DNA of 64,000 nucleotides from Pholiota molesta (Eukaryota; Basidiomycota; Agaricomycetes; Agaricales; Strophariaceae): positions 62,001 to 126,000 of the forward strand of contig JACGCK010000070.1 of NCBI GenBank assembly GCA_014925825.1. The letters are read 5' to 3'. Position 1 is the stretch's first letter. Each line of letters starts with the position of its first letter. The notes under the pieces were generated by a model. It was given only the letters and a program-made list of their open reading frames with translations, had not been told where the DNA came from and ran no database searches. Positions 13,296 through 24,484 of the stretch are shown piece by piece. The translations under genes and the position numbers were made by a program.

Positions 13296-14778
13296 ATGCA
13301 GTCACCAGTGTCAGTGGACACCAGTATCGCTCCATTGCCCACCGCCATCACATCGCGACTGGCGTCAGAGGTCTACAGCATCATTTTATCCAATTCTGCA
13401 ACTCTAAACATCAACTGATGTCCTTCATTTGTCTGCAAAACCTGGTTGCAACTTGCGGCATTTTCTCTTCGCTGAGGTAGAATACCGTCAGACTTCGCCC
13501 GATTCCTCGCATCTTCGCCCATGCAACATTGACAATTGCTTCCACATACGCAAGGTCATCCTCAGAGGTCACCATTGGCCACGAGGGGCATTCGACGAAT
13601 TAAACTCCATTCTAAGTCTTCCACGCATCACCTCTCTTACGTCGAAAGGATTGGCCAACAAACCGTCATAGCGCAGTTGGAAGCCCTACCATTTCGGAGT
13701 TTGCACCAATTGAATCTTCGGTCGATTCACTTCTCTTCCTTTTCCACATTCACTGAGTTTCTGGATTCCTTTTCTGATCTACGGTGTCTTTCCCTTGATA
13801 CAGTGTCGTGGGATAAAGTGGTAAACGTCACGACTACTGTAGCTAGACTACCCTGGAACCCTTCCAGATGCCCTTCGAAGCCTTCAATCTGAAAACATTA
13901 TTCATCAGTTTTTGCCACAATAGAGTTCTATTGAACTGGCTATTATATGGTATCATTCGGATTGTACTATCTCGGAACACGATGCTTACCCGCACGTTCA
14001 TTCTGCTCTCTCACTACTCTTTCCCTTCCCGACATGGACCCGAAGATGCAGATATCTTTGGAGTAATTTTGGCTACCGTCGGTGAGACCCTGGAACACTT
14101 AGAGATAGGATTCTTGGAAATAGGAACCTGGAATCACGACCTCGATGATGGCAAGAGTGACCATGAAAGTTGTGAGTGCCGCCAGAGACCGCTCACCTTT
14201 TTCAATGATCTAATCGTAATGACGTCTCTAGTTCATTCCATTTCGCTCGCTCAATATAAGAGATTGAAGACAATAACGATTAATCAGGTCACACTATTCC
14301 AGTTCCTTCCCTACGCGACCAAATACTTCAGCGGAATCTTCTCCTGCACCTTCCTCAGCTCTGAACTCACCTTACCGATGGATTCCCGGCTTTATTTCGA
14401 CTGTAAAATCTGGGAGCGTCCAAACTATATGTTTTAAAGTATGGCTAAGCGCCGAAAATCAGCTGAACCTCCTGCCTTGGCTCGATCTCAATGCCATTCT
14501 GACAGACCTCGGCGTATCCGAACTTGCTTTCGAAATTTCGGGAGTTGGAAGGGATAGAGATTTGGTTGTATCTTGGTTCACGAAGCGCCTTGCTATCGAT
14601 TCAGCCAAGACTGCGGTGGAGTATAACTTCACATTATAAAGTTTATCTTGAAGGGAAGGCTTTAGAAGCTCCTCGTTCTGCCCGCTTTCCTTGTTCAGGG
14701 TGGAGTATTATTCCGTTCTTCATTCCGTCTCTATTTGTATTCGTATGTGGTAGGCTTTTCTTTGAATTGTATTTCTAG
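13296..14778 (+). CDS. F-box/LRR-like protein of agaricomycete type
   Basis: Member of the very large mushroom family of F-box proteins, expected to recruit substrates to SCF ubiquitin ligases; the substrate is unknown. From the ATG at 13296 the frame gives an F-box-like start: APLPTAITSRLASEVYSIIL, then SFVCKTWLQLA. Leucine-rich blocks follow, such as LHQLNLRSIHF, SFSTFTEFLDSFSDLRCLSL and LEHLEIGFLEIGTW. The C-terminal part contains LNLLPWLDLNAILTDLGVSE and, in another frame, the family-typical ending KVYLEGKAL. Single-base losses break the frame at about 13418, 13480, 13525, 13863 and again near 14440-14530. The number of breaks is higher than in most neighbours, and this family is rich in pseudogenes, so real decay is possible here. 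The 3' end is uncertain; 14778 is the last stop of the final frame. Confidence 0.68.
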
Positions 14779-17023
14779 CATGTAGTCATACTTGATTTGT
14801 AGCGCTAGCATTCCGCTTTTGTCTGACCCAGCACCCCTACGTATCTGTAGCTTTAGTCATTTCATCTTGTATCTACGGTGATTCTGGATCTATGATATTT
14901 ATTTATAACCTAGAAGACGGAATTTGCCATATGCAGTGGTAACAACTTCTGGTGCTCCATATGATTACTTGGCTTCAACTCGTATGCAACAGCTTACAAT
15001 TAATGCATGCATCAACTGGAGAACACAAGGCCTGCCCGTTTATTTGTCATTTTCACGTGGAAAACACAAATGCACACGGTAAATGGCAGACAGCAAAAAA
15101 TGGGAATAAGGCAGGTAATTGGGATGGAAAGAACACAGTGCCAATTTCCCGATAAAATCCAGATGCTCGTAATATGCACGGTGTATGTATGTAGCTATCT
15201 CTGCTGCAAATGGATTCCGCAGCACAGTATCAGCTCGTAATTTGTAGACATGGTAAAATCGAAATCTTAATCGTAATCAGGATCTGAGGATTTCATTGGA
15301 ATCCAGGTTTTTATCGCTCATCACATTATTAAGTCATCCATTTCGACAGCAGATCATCATCAATGGGTCATATAATTGCAAACTTACACACTTCCAACAT
15401 TTGTTCCCCGTTATTGAGCCCTTAAGGGGTCAGCTGGCGAATGTAGTATCGGGACAACTCTATCATTGATCACATCTACGGAGACAAAACTTTATCTCAT
15501 CTACGGCTTTGATAAGAGAGATAGACTGAGAGGATTGTCGTTATTGGAGTTAAGATGACCGGGTTCTGGATGAATTGAAATAACGTGGTTACCTCCTCCT
15601 GTGCAGTGGCACGGCCTTTTCATGTGTCTATGATCCTCACGAAGCCCCGTAGCCGAAATATTTCCACCGAACTCCATAATTAGAGCACAGCAGGCTTAAA
15701 TATGTCCTAGTACATATCTATATACTCGATTCTGAAATGACACCATTATGCAGTGTGTGATAAGAGTGGGAAGGAAGCTATTATTTCTCTGAAAAATCCC
15801 GAAATCAGAAGTACAGGATGATACGTACATGCTTCGTTCGCTCCTGGAGAGACGGGGATCTTGGTATGGCATTTATATTTCAACAGCCTAGATAACTGCC
15901 TCAAGAATAGCTTTATCGCGTTGACATTTTTATTGCACATCCATAATATGCCTCTGAGCCAAAAACGTGCTCAGAGTATAGAACTCCGTTTCCACGTTTG
16001 GCATTAATTGGGTTGCATGAGAGGACGAGGCTTAAATTCCTCGAACAACGTGGGATATATAAAAAGTTATGGCATCCAGACTGAGGCTCAAATAAATATC
16101 CAGGCTTTGTGGCGGAAATCTTAATGCCATGAGCGAATATCTACCCATCGCAGTATTGTCGGAAGACACACGTTGTAGGATCTTTTTACTGAATGATTGC
16201 CTCTACTGCCCAAAATCTCGTTCTCCAAGGTTCCCAGTCGGTTCCGGTACCTTGTCCGGCTGCAGACCACAATCGCCTCTGACACCTAAGCTACGGGGTA
16301 GTTTTCTGGCGACGTTATGCTTCGGTATGCTTGTTGCAGCAAATCTTATCGGATTGGCGGTGTTTTACTCTTGTTGATAAAAACAAGCGCCCGTTTGATT
16401 ACCTTTTGCAGCCTTCGCCAAATGCGTTTCCGGTTACTCCTTCATTTCATATCTTACGATATACTTGTTTGGACCAGATACATGTTTTGTCTTTTCGGCA
16501 AATAAGAGCTGTGTAGCTGAGGTGGAATGCCTTTGATATGAGAACATTTGATGAGTATGTACGAAGCGTGAAAGCCCGTCCTTGCGCCGTCGGCGTGCCG
16601 GTGTTTCGCAACCGGACCAGCTCTGTAGAGTCAGCTGCGGCTTTCAAGTCGCTGCCACACGCCATAAGCGGTATGCAGTTCGTCGGTAGGTAAGTGGTTC
16701 CACAACGGCCGCAATAGAAATTGCACAATTTGCCAGCGGGAATGGAAATTTTTATTTACTTATGCAAAATCTTCTGGAGCCATGAGCGTTCGAGCTTTCA
16801 TACTTCCCAGATACATTCCAAGTACAGGCAGTCGAAGAACTCGAAGCTCGAGAAAGAGGTTCGCATGAAACGCCAATTTGTGACGGAAAGATGCCAAAGC
16901 CGTCAGAGCTATGACCGTGGGCGTCATGATTTGCTGATGTCAGCAGTCGCCACGTCGTGACCCTCTTGACACGCAAGAGTTGTCTTGCACCCGCCCTTTT
17001 CTCGACTTCCACTTCCGCCTTCA
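14779..17023. other. 2.2-kb stretch without a recognised gene
   Basis: Short frames only. The most coherent is 16447-16728 on the minus strand (93 codons, six cysteines, beginning MCNFYCGRCGTTYLP), with no known family and no obvious partner exons. The stretch 15000-16000 is AT-rich and shows nothing. The right end must contain the promoter of the SURF4-like gene. Confidence 0.4.
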
Positions 17024-18280
17024 ATGTCGTCGAGAATTAACATTGCTCGCCCGCAAACACACTATAACCCAGACCCAAATGGTCTCTCGAACTCTCGCCC
17101 ATCGTCAGGCTACAGGGCCGCGGACCCCGACGATCCTCTTGAGAAGATTCGCGCATTCAGCAAACTTTGCGAGGATAATGTCGAAATCTACTCTCAACCT
17201 TTGAAGCCCCATTTGCCGGCAATTGGCCGTTTCTTGATTGTGGTTACCTTCCTGGAGGATGCATTGCGGATTATGACACAATGGAGTGATCAGATTTGGT
17301 ACTTGCAGTCGTGCGTATACATATCGTTGCAATTGAGGCCAGTAGCACCATACTGAGTGAACATAGACACCGCCATTTCCCCTGGGGAATCTCACACACA
17401 TTCCTCATTCTCAACGTTGTTGTGAGTATGCTATTTCTATCTCACCGCGATGTAACACTCATCATGGAAATAAAAAGGTCATGCTTGTTGGTTCTGGTGC
17501 CGTCATCCTCAAAAAACACACCGAATATGCTGTTGGTGGACTCCTCGGTGTTGTCATTATTCAAGGATTTGGATACGGTCTCATCTTCGACCTCAATTTC
17601 TTCCTCCGCAATCTTAGCGTCATCGGCGGTCTATTTATGGTATTCAGTGATTCGATGGTTTCTAGACGAGCACTGTTTGCTGGCCTCCCCAGCATTAGCG
17701 AAACTGACCGCAGGAAATAGTACGTCACCTAATGATTTCTTGGTTGAGCGTCCAACCTTCAATTTTAAATATTGCAGCTTCCTCCTTGCGGGCCGTGTAT
17801 TGCTCATCTTCCTGTTCTTGGGTTTCATGATCCAAGGTGAATGGGGTATCATGCGTGTCCTTGTATCCATTGTTGGATTGGCCGCGTGCGTCATGGTTGC
17901 TGTTGGTTCAAGGCCAAATGGTCCGCGTCCTTCCTTGTCATTGTACTGAGTATCTTCAACGTGTTCGCCAACAACTGGTGGTCCGTACATTCGGCACATC
18001 CCACGCGTGATTTCTTAAAGTAATCGCTTTGTTCTACTCCTGCACCAATAGTTACTAATTATTTTCTCAGATATGACTTCTTCCAGACCCTTTGTTCGTG
18101 ATATTCGCATGCTCTTATCTGATCCTCCATTGACGGAATTGTCATTTTAGCTATTGTCGGCGGTCTTATCCTGCTAGTGAACATGGGTCCTGGTAAGCTT
18201 CAACTACTATACTCAGAGAATTTCTCTCACACTGTCGTCCAGGTGGCTTGTCCGTGGACGAGAAAAAGAAGAACTATTAG
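17024..18280 (+). CDS. SURF4/Erv29-family ER cargo receptor
   Basis: Polytopic membrane protein that packages soluble secretory cargo into COPII vesicles and cycles between ER and Golgi. The start is the ATG at 17024 (MSSRINIARPQTHYNPD). Exon 1 contains the family signature LPAIGRFLIVVTFLEDALRI. Introns are visible at 17311-17366 and 17422-17477. They are followed by MLVGSGAVILKKHTEYAVGG, FGYGLIFDLNFFLRNLSVIG, LAGRVLLIFLFLGFMIQGEW and FLVIVLSIFNVFANNWW. The last exon gives GGLSVDEKKKNY and TAG at 18278-18280. The C-terminal KKNY is a classic dilysine (KKxx) COPI retrieval signal. One base is apparently missing near 17907-17912, where 'VGF KAKWSAS' is expected. A signal consistent with cycling, plus length and membrane pattern, makes the family call firm. 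Confidence 0.93.
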
Positions 18281-19063
18281 GCTTCTACTATTACCCGTGA
18301 ATGAACGAGCGCTGAAATTATTACCTTCTCTGGATTTGGGTATGGGCTAGGCGCAATTCATTGCAAGATTTCTTCTTCTCTTGCCGCACGCTATTGTATA
18401 CTGGCTGTATCTTCCGACAAAACAGATCTTCGATTCTATACCCGCTCAAAGCTCATAAGCAGCCTGTTAATCTACTTATGAGGCGAGAAATTGATATGTA
18501 TTCTGAGAAAAAGGCTTGGAACAAACCCAAACGCCGGTAATGTCTTGTGAAGCCACTGTTTTTCCCGAATGGCCACGCCTGTTTCTGTCAGGGGAACTCC
18601 GACATACATGGTGTTGAAAAACTTCCCGACTAAGTATATTGGTATGTTGTTCGTCGGATCTGAGGCTGCATTCCAAGAAATTCCGGACACCGTCCCCTAC
18701 AAAACACCGGACCGATACTGAACATAAGGACAACTTAAAATGACATAGCCTTGGGTTTTCCCAAGAACCTGAACATGCATGTACACACCATTCACGAGGA
18801 CTACATTTTACATGCTAATAATATTTGCCTGGAGCTTTTTCACTGGAGCTTTACAACATCAGGATCTAATCTAATCCTGACGCGACTAAATATAGCTATA
18901 ATATAATATCACATGACCTCGAAAAAATCGTTGGCTTCTGTTTCTGAAATCCTCCAAAACATATTCCATATCTCATCACTTCCATAACCCTACGAGGCCC
19001 AGGACTCCGTGAAAGGGCGCGATACCCTGCTTTTATTAAGCACTATTATCCCCAATATCTCCA
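18281..19063. other. Intergenic: SURF4 3' flank and ENP2 promoter
   Basis: 783 bp. A minus-strand frame at 18472-18690 (72 codons, MSGISWNAASDPTNNIPIYL...) reads like a plausible protein fragment but has no recognised family and no linked exons. I do not call it a gene. AT-rich repeats of short A/T runs occur around 18880-18910. Confidence 0.4.
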
Positions 19064-21635
19064 ATGGTCGCAGATGCTACCAACGTCAGAGTGTACACTG
19101 TCAATGGAGCAGCGGCAGGCTCATCCTCTTCACTGCCTGATGGCTACCCGCAAGCGCGCCGCTACTGGGAAGGGAAAGAAGAGAGTTATCAAAGAGCACC
19201 TGGAAGGAACATTGAGCTATCCAAGGATTCGAGTTTCCGGAGGCGAGCAATCGCGTAAAGACGACACGGGACGGCCACCATGTTATAGCTACTGGGACGT
19301 ACAAACCGCAAATGCGAGTCTGGGATCTGGACCAGCTTTCGTTGAAATTCGAACGACATTCTGATGCAGAGAATGTTGACTTTGTTGTGCGTGAGTTGTC
19401 CACCATTCCGACGCGCTGGTGGGGTGGCAGGGCTTCAGGAAGAAACTCATTTATGTGTTGCCTTTTTTACATAGATCCTATCTGACGACTGGACGAAGTC
19501 GGTGCACCTACAAAATGACCGAACCATTGAGCTGCATACCCAGGGTGGATTCCACTACCGCACAAGAATACCTCGCTTTGGACGATCATTGGCGTACCAC
19601 TTCCCATCATGCGATACCTACCTCTCGGCCTCAGGAAACGAGATTATCGGCTCAATTTAGACCAAGGGCGGTTCCTGAACCCTCTTGTCCTCGAAGACGG
19701 CGATGATGGAGAAATACTTGGAGTCAATGTAATCGACATCAACCCCGTTCATCACCTACTCGCCTTTGGCGTTGACGGCAACGGAACAACGCAGTTCTGG
19801 GATCCTCGCTCTCGGACATGTGTCGGCACCTTGCGATTACCGCGGGAGCGACTCATGTCCGTCAGTGCTTTTACCGAAAACTTGAGCGTAACAGCCATTG
19901 CTTCGAGAGCGGATGGTTTATCCTACGCTATTGGTACTTCGACTGGACATACGCTTCTGTACGATATTCGTGCCGCAAAGCCCTTCGCATGAAAGATCAA
20001 GGGTACGGTCTACCCGTCAAAAATGTGTCGTGGATGAAGGAGGTAGTCGAATGGCTGGAGATGGTATGGTCTCAGGCCGATAAAAAGGTGTAAAAATCTG
20101 GGATCGCAACGACGTATGTTACTATTTATGCCACAGTTGTCTTATGCTAATATTTTTTAGCCCGCTTCTAATTTCGCATCTATCACACCCGCTACTGACC
20201 TCAACGATGTGCATCATGTACCTGGAAGTGGCCTCATTATGTCGGCCAACGAAGGATCCAAATGTGCACGTATTTCATTCCTCAGCTCGGGCCTGCTCCT
20301 CGGTGGGCTAGCTTCCTTGAAAATATACTGAGGAAATGGAAGACCAAACAACCCGTTCTGTGTACGAAGATTACAAGTTCGTCGAAAGAAGCGAGCTCAA
20401 AACGTATGTCTCCTATGATTTTTTCTGGGTTCGCAAATGTTGACTATATCCTTATTTCTCAAAGACTGGGATTGGACCACCTCATCGGAACTCCTGCGCT
20501 CAAGCCCTACATGCATGGATACTTCCTCTCGCTCAAACTCTACGACACTGCGCGTATCATCGCCAATCCCTTCGCCTACGAGGAGCATCGTGAGAAGATG
20601 GTCCGGGAGAAGCTGGAGAAAGAGGCCGAGACCCGCATTCGCGCCAAGAAGGTGCCCGGCGTCAAAGTCAACAAGGCGCTCGCTGAGAAGATCCTCCGCG
20701 ACGAAGAAAAAGCCAAGCTGCACGCGGAGAAGAAGAGCAGGCACAAGCATGCTGCTATTGACGGCATGGATGTGGATACCGCAACGGAGAAAGAGGAATC
20801 GACACGGCCGAATATTTATCAGATCCTCGCTTTTCCAAAGTGTTTGAGGATCCTGCGTTTGCCATTGACGAGAATTCGAGGGAATATGCGCTGCTCAACC
20901 CATCTTCTGTGGCTCAGAACACCGTACGCCGTGGAAAGACTGCCGTCGAGGAAGAGGAAGAAGAGAGTGATAAGCTATCTAGTGATGGCTTGGGAAGTGA
21001 CGATGAAAGCGAGGGCGAAGCGAGTGATGTTTCCAGCGACAGTAGTGCTGAAGGAGGTGCGTCATCATTATTTTCTCTTCTGTTTTTGTGGAGTCACAAC
21101 TAAATCGCTTTCTTCTCCCTCTCTCAGAGCTTACAAGTTTCGATCCTCGATCCAAACCTGGCCAACGCAATTACCGCGCCGAAGAAGCTTATGCACGACA
21201 AAAAGCAGAAAATCGAAAATCATGGACCTCAAAGAAGCTCAACATGGTTCCCATTCGCCCTCAACAGGCGGCTCGTCACAAAGCTTTGGAGACAAGGCTG
21301 CGACATTTGGTCAACGACGTACTCCGGTGTCTACTACTTCTACCAAGAAATCAGGAGTAAGAAAATCGCGTGCAGACGAAGAAGGCCCGATGGAGATCAG
21401 TTGGGTTCCCTCGTCTTCGTCAGCGCGTGATGATGAGGACGGAGATGGCAAGAAGAGTGGAAGGGCAGGTAAAGACAAAACGCGTAGAAAAGGAATCGAG
21501 TCCTTTGGTGCTGGTTTGGAGAGAGGATTGAGGAGGATGCTAACATCGCTGATTCAGAGAGGAAGGGCAGGACGCAAAGAAGGCAGGGAATACGTAGTGG
21601 AAGCAAAAATGTATTCCGACGCATAGATGGGTAGA
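19064..21635 (+). CDS. ENP2: ENP2/NOL10 nucleolar WD-repeat protein
   Basis: Component of the nucleolar small-subunit processome, needed for early 40S ribosome assembly. The start is the ATG at 19064 (MVADATNVRVYTVNGAAAGS). N-terminal WD-repeat pieces: MRVWDLDQLSLKFERHSDAE, the YRLNLDQGRFLNPL block, and VIDINPVHHLLAFGVDGNGT. The conserved middle after 20280 reads APRWASFLENI, then LGLDHLIGTPALKPYMHGYF and LSLKLYDTARIIANPFAYEE. This is followed by a charged coiled segment. The NUC153-type motif is DPRFSKVFEDPAFAIDENSR. A Ser/Glu acidic tract follows. The C-terminus is basic and ends SGSKNVFRRIDG with TAG at 21633-21635. The frame switches many times: near 19140, 19380, 19650, 19985, 20200-20400, 20810-20830, 21130-21330 and 21520. 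Some switches are introns (for example at 20115-20160 and 21058-21127), others single-base losses. Family identity is firm; the intactness of the gene is not shown by this sequence. Confidence 0.9.
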
Positions 21636-22002
21636 AAACTTCTTTTGCCACCCCATCATCTTGATTATGTATTGTGATGTTTTTTCTACCCTCCATAGCT
21701 ACATGGCATATGCACATTGCTTTCGCTTCTCAGACTAAGATAATTCGAAGATTCAGGATGATCAAGGTGGATTCAGCGGCCAAAGTAAACGGTTTATTCC
21801 GAGGAAGATGAGACTTGGATGAGACTAAGCCATAAGTAGAGCCACCGGATTTATGGCGTCTGCATGAGAGTATCTACCGCATTTGACTCTGAGAAAATGC
21901 AACGGTCTGTTGGAAAATACTACAATCTAGATCATCGAAGGCCACTCACATGGCGCTAATTAGCATTGAGGTGGGCTACTAGGTTGTTTCCAAGATCGTT
22001 GA
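21636..22002. other. Convergent 3' intergenic region, ENP2 / dehydrogenase
   Basis: 367 bp between two genes that end toward each other. No coding potential or obvious terminator hairpin is seen; it presumably carries both 3' untranslated regions. Confidence 0.5.
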
Positions 22003-23707
22003 TTACGGGCGCAATGCGACTTTACAAGCACTCTTGCTGTTCATCTTCGCGAGGGCTTGGTCGAAATCTCGAATAGCGAAAACGTCCGTAACCTGTAGAG
22101 ATAAAAACCGCCAACTTAGAACAGAAGATTCAAGATCGATCAAGTCTGAATACTTTCCATTCCTTTACCTTGATTTTGCCGCTGTCTAGATAGGCGACGG
22201 CCCGAGGAAGCAATGGGTTTGAGCGAAGAACCGATAATCTAGCATTGATAATATATTAATCTATGTATTTGTTCAGTTTGGGTTATTCACCTTGATTTCG
22301 TCCTGGAATATTTTTGCCGGAGACCAATGGACCAGGTCGCTATTGGAGTATACACCATAGATCATCAACGACCCCCCTCTCCGTACGAAGCCTAAGGCAT
22401 CGTTGGCAACTTTCTCCGATCCAGTCGCTTCAACCTAAAATTTCCATATGATGTTGCATATGTTACTGAATCGAGGGCCTAAAAATAAAAGTAGGGAAGG
22501 TTCTCACAACGACATCAAAACCGTGTTTATAGTCTTCTTTCATCTTGGCCCATTGAGGAGAAGGATCGACGCGGTCAAGCTCATATACTCGTCGCCAGCT
22601 TCAGTTCGCGGGCGATTTGGGTTTTTATCCCCTTGTTGGCGGCAATAACCACCTTAGAAGCCCCGTTTAGCTTCAGTAGTTGAGCAAGAATAAGACCTGG
22701 AAGCGAAATCCGAGTCGGCGATTAGGGGTCTCGTATTACCAAACTAATGATCATGGTAGCGACTAACCAGTAGGGCCAGCTCCGAGTACCAAAGCTTCGA
22801 TTCCAACAGGAGGATTGAGTTTATCCATGCCATGAATCGCACACGATGCAGGTTCCACAAGGGTCGCTTCTTCATCTGTCAGATTCTTGATCTTGTAGAG
22901 CTTCTTGCTTTGTCTGAAAATCCCTCGCGAGGTTAGTCGGATTGCGTCGCCTTTTGGGGGGACAGTTCAAAACGAAAGCGTAACGCACATGGCAACATAT
23001 TCAGCGAACCCGCCGCCATTGTGACACCGAGACTCTCGAAATTCTCGCATAGCACATATTGTCCGCGGCGACAATTGGAGCAGTGATCGCACTGGCGAGA
23101 GGAACGCGTTCGATTATATAGAGATGGATTAACAGATCAGTATGGAAGGCCCTGCGCGCTTCGAGTTTTTGGAAACAGGAGATCTCACGAGTATGGCATT
23201 GTCTGCAACGCAGCGATCGCCGACTGCAAACCCTTCCACGGCTTCACCGACTTGCGAAATAACTCCGACAATTTCGTGTCCAGGGATAAGCTTGAAATAA
23301 ATTAAGGGCGCAACTCAGAGTTTATCGAGAATGGAAGATGCATCGAGTATCAACGTACAGGAAACTTGCCGATAAATTCTCCCTTTGTAAAGTAGATGTC
23401 AGAGTCTGGAATTTGACAATTCAATGAATTGAAACGAACTTCGGCCAAGTGGTGGTCAGTTCCACATATTCCACAGCAGTTACTTATAGAAGAAGACATG
23501 AGCGCGATTAGTAATGATGTATGTCGTATATGAAAGAACCACACACCTTTGAGAAGGACTTGATCAGGATTGATTTGTGGGATAGGGACTTTGACGATCT
23601 CCAACTCTCGGGGCTATGTAAAGTCTGCATGAAGACGACCTAACTGCCAAAAATGCGCCGCAGGCACCACGCACCGCATGATAACAGACAGCATCCATGG
23701 TAGCCAT
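22003..23707 (-). CDS. Zinc-dependent alcohol/polyol dehydrogenase (MDR family)
   Basis: NAD(P)-dependent medium-chain dehydrogenase related to sorbitol/arabinitol dehydrogenases; the exact substrate cannot be read from sequence. The start is the ATG at 23707 ([11 protein letters not shown]); an intron follows, then [20 protein letters not shown]. The catalytic-zinc region is [22 protein letters not shown] and [20 protein letters not shown]. The structural-zinc loop is [16 protein letters not shown]. The coenzyme fold has LVLGAGPTG. Later blocks are [20 protein letters not shown] and [20 protein letters not shown]. The end, [14 protein letters not shown], stops at 22003-22005. At least six introns are visible. 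Two single-base losses are likely: before NCCGIC (about 23480) and near 23020 in the 'MAGGFAEYV' motif. It is divergent from LYS2 across a shared 777-bp region. The similarity to a fungal D-arabinitol dehydrogenase is from memory of the family and is only suggestive. Confidence 0.88.
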
Positions 23708-24484
23708 CCTGAAATGATTCTGATATAGGTTGAGTGATTAGGTTGTGTTTGAGTGCCTTTCCAAGATCCTATGAAAATCCTTGCTTTTCGCGGTCGTGAA
23801 TGAGAGATGAAGAGAGCCAAAGTGGGTGCCAGGCTGATAAGGGCGTAATCGCTGGGCAAACAACCTGCGTGCTGATGGGAATGAACGTCCCATATTGTCA
23901 ACACGGTCCGTTTGCACGAATTTCATTTCCAGTCGTCGGGCGACGGGAATCGACTCCACGGTAAAATGGTCACGAGTGGCACCCCTAAGAGCCCCTAAGC
24001 TACTTGCAAGTGGTTGGTAACAGGATACTTCGACAGAGAGAAAGTAAAACTATAACAACGAGAGGCTTTGAACATAGCTTTTCATGAGACATTTGCATAT
24101 GTTTCGAGTACCATTTGCGTACTCACTATAGCCCAGTCGCTCCAAGCTATATGCACCCATATGTGGTGTCAACATTGCAGTTGGGCAACTCTGCGATTTT
24201 GGCAGTGGTGGAAGTGTAGAATTTTGAAAGTATTTCTGACTGCCCAATTCCTTTGTCGAAATAAAGAAAGGGCCTGGATCATAAAGCCCACTCGAAGTCA
24301 CTGTCGAATGTTGAATCCAAGATAAAGTTGCCATGGGCTAAGCGAGGCTTGGCTAAGCAATCCGGTGCGCGGCGGGCCGACGCTGCTAAAATTAAACGTT
24401 ATCACGTGACCCAAATCTAATCCAGCTTTCGAAAAAAAATATGGACTTGATGACTCGAATTGCCATTCCTGTGAACCATCCACT
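23708..24484. promoter_or_regulatory. Bidirectional promoter region, dehydrogenase / LYS2, with a CACGTG box
   Basis: 777 bp between the start codons of divergent genes. A palindromic TCACGTGA lies at 24402-24409, 76 bp before the LYS2 ATG, and ATCACGTG fits the Cbf1-type E-box consensus RTCACRTG known from ascomycete yeasts. A functional role is inference. Open frames at 23614-23959 and 24050-24334 have no family resemblance and I leave them out. Confidence 0.45.

Noticed and set aside
18472..18733. Minus-strand frames near 18.5-18.7 kb as a small gene
   Set aside because: They read as a plausible fragment, but there is no start context, linked exon, or family to support a gene.
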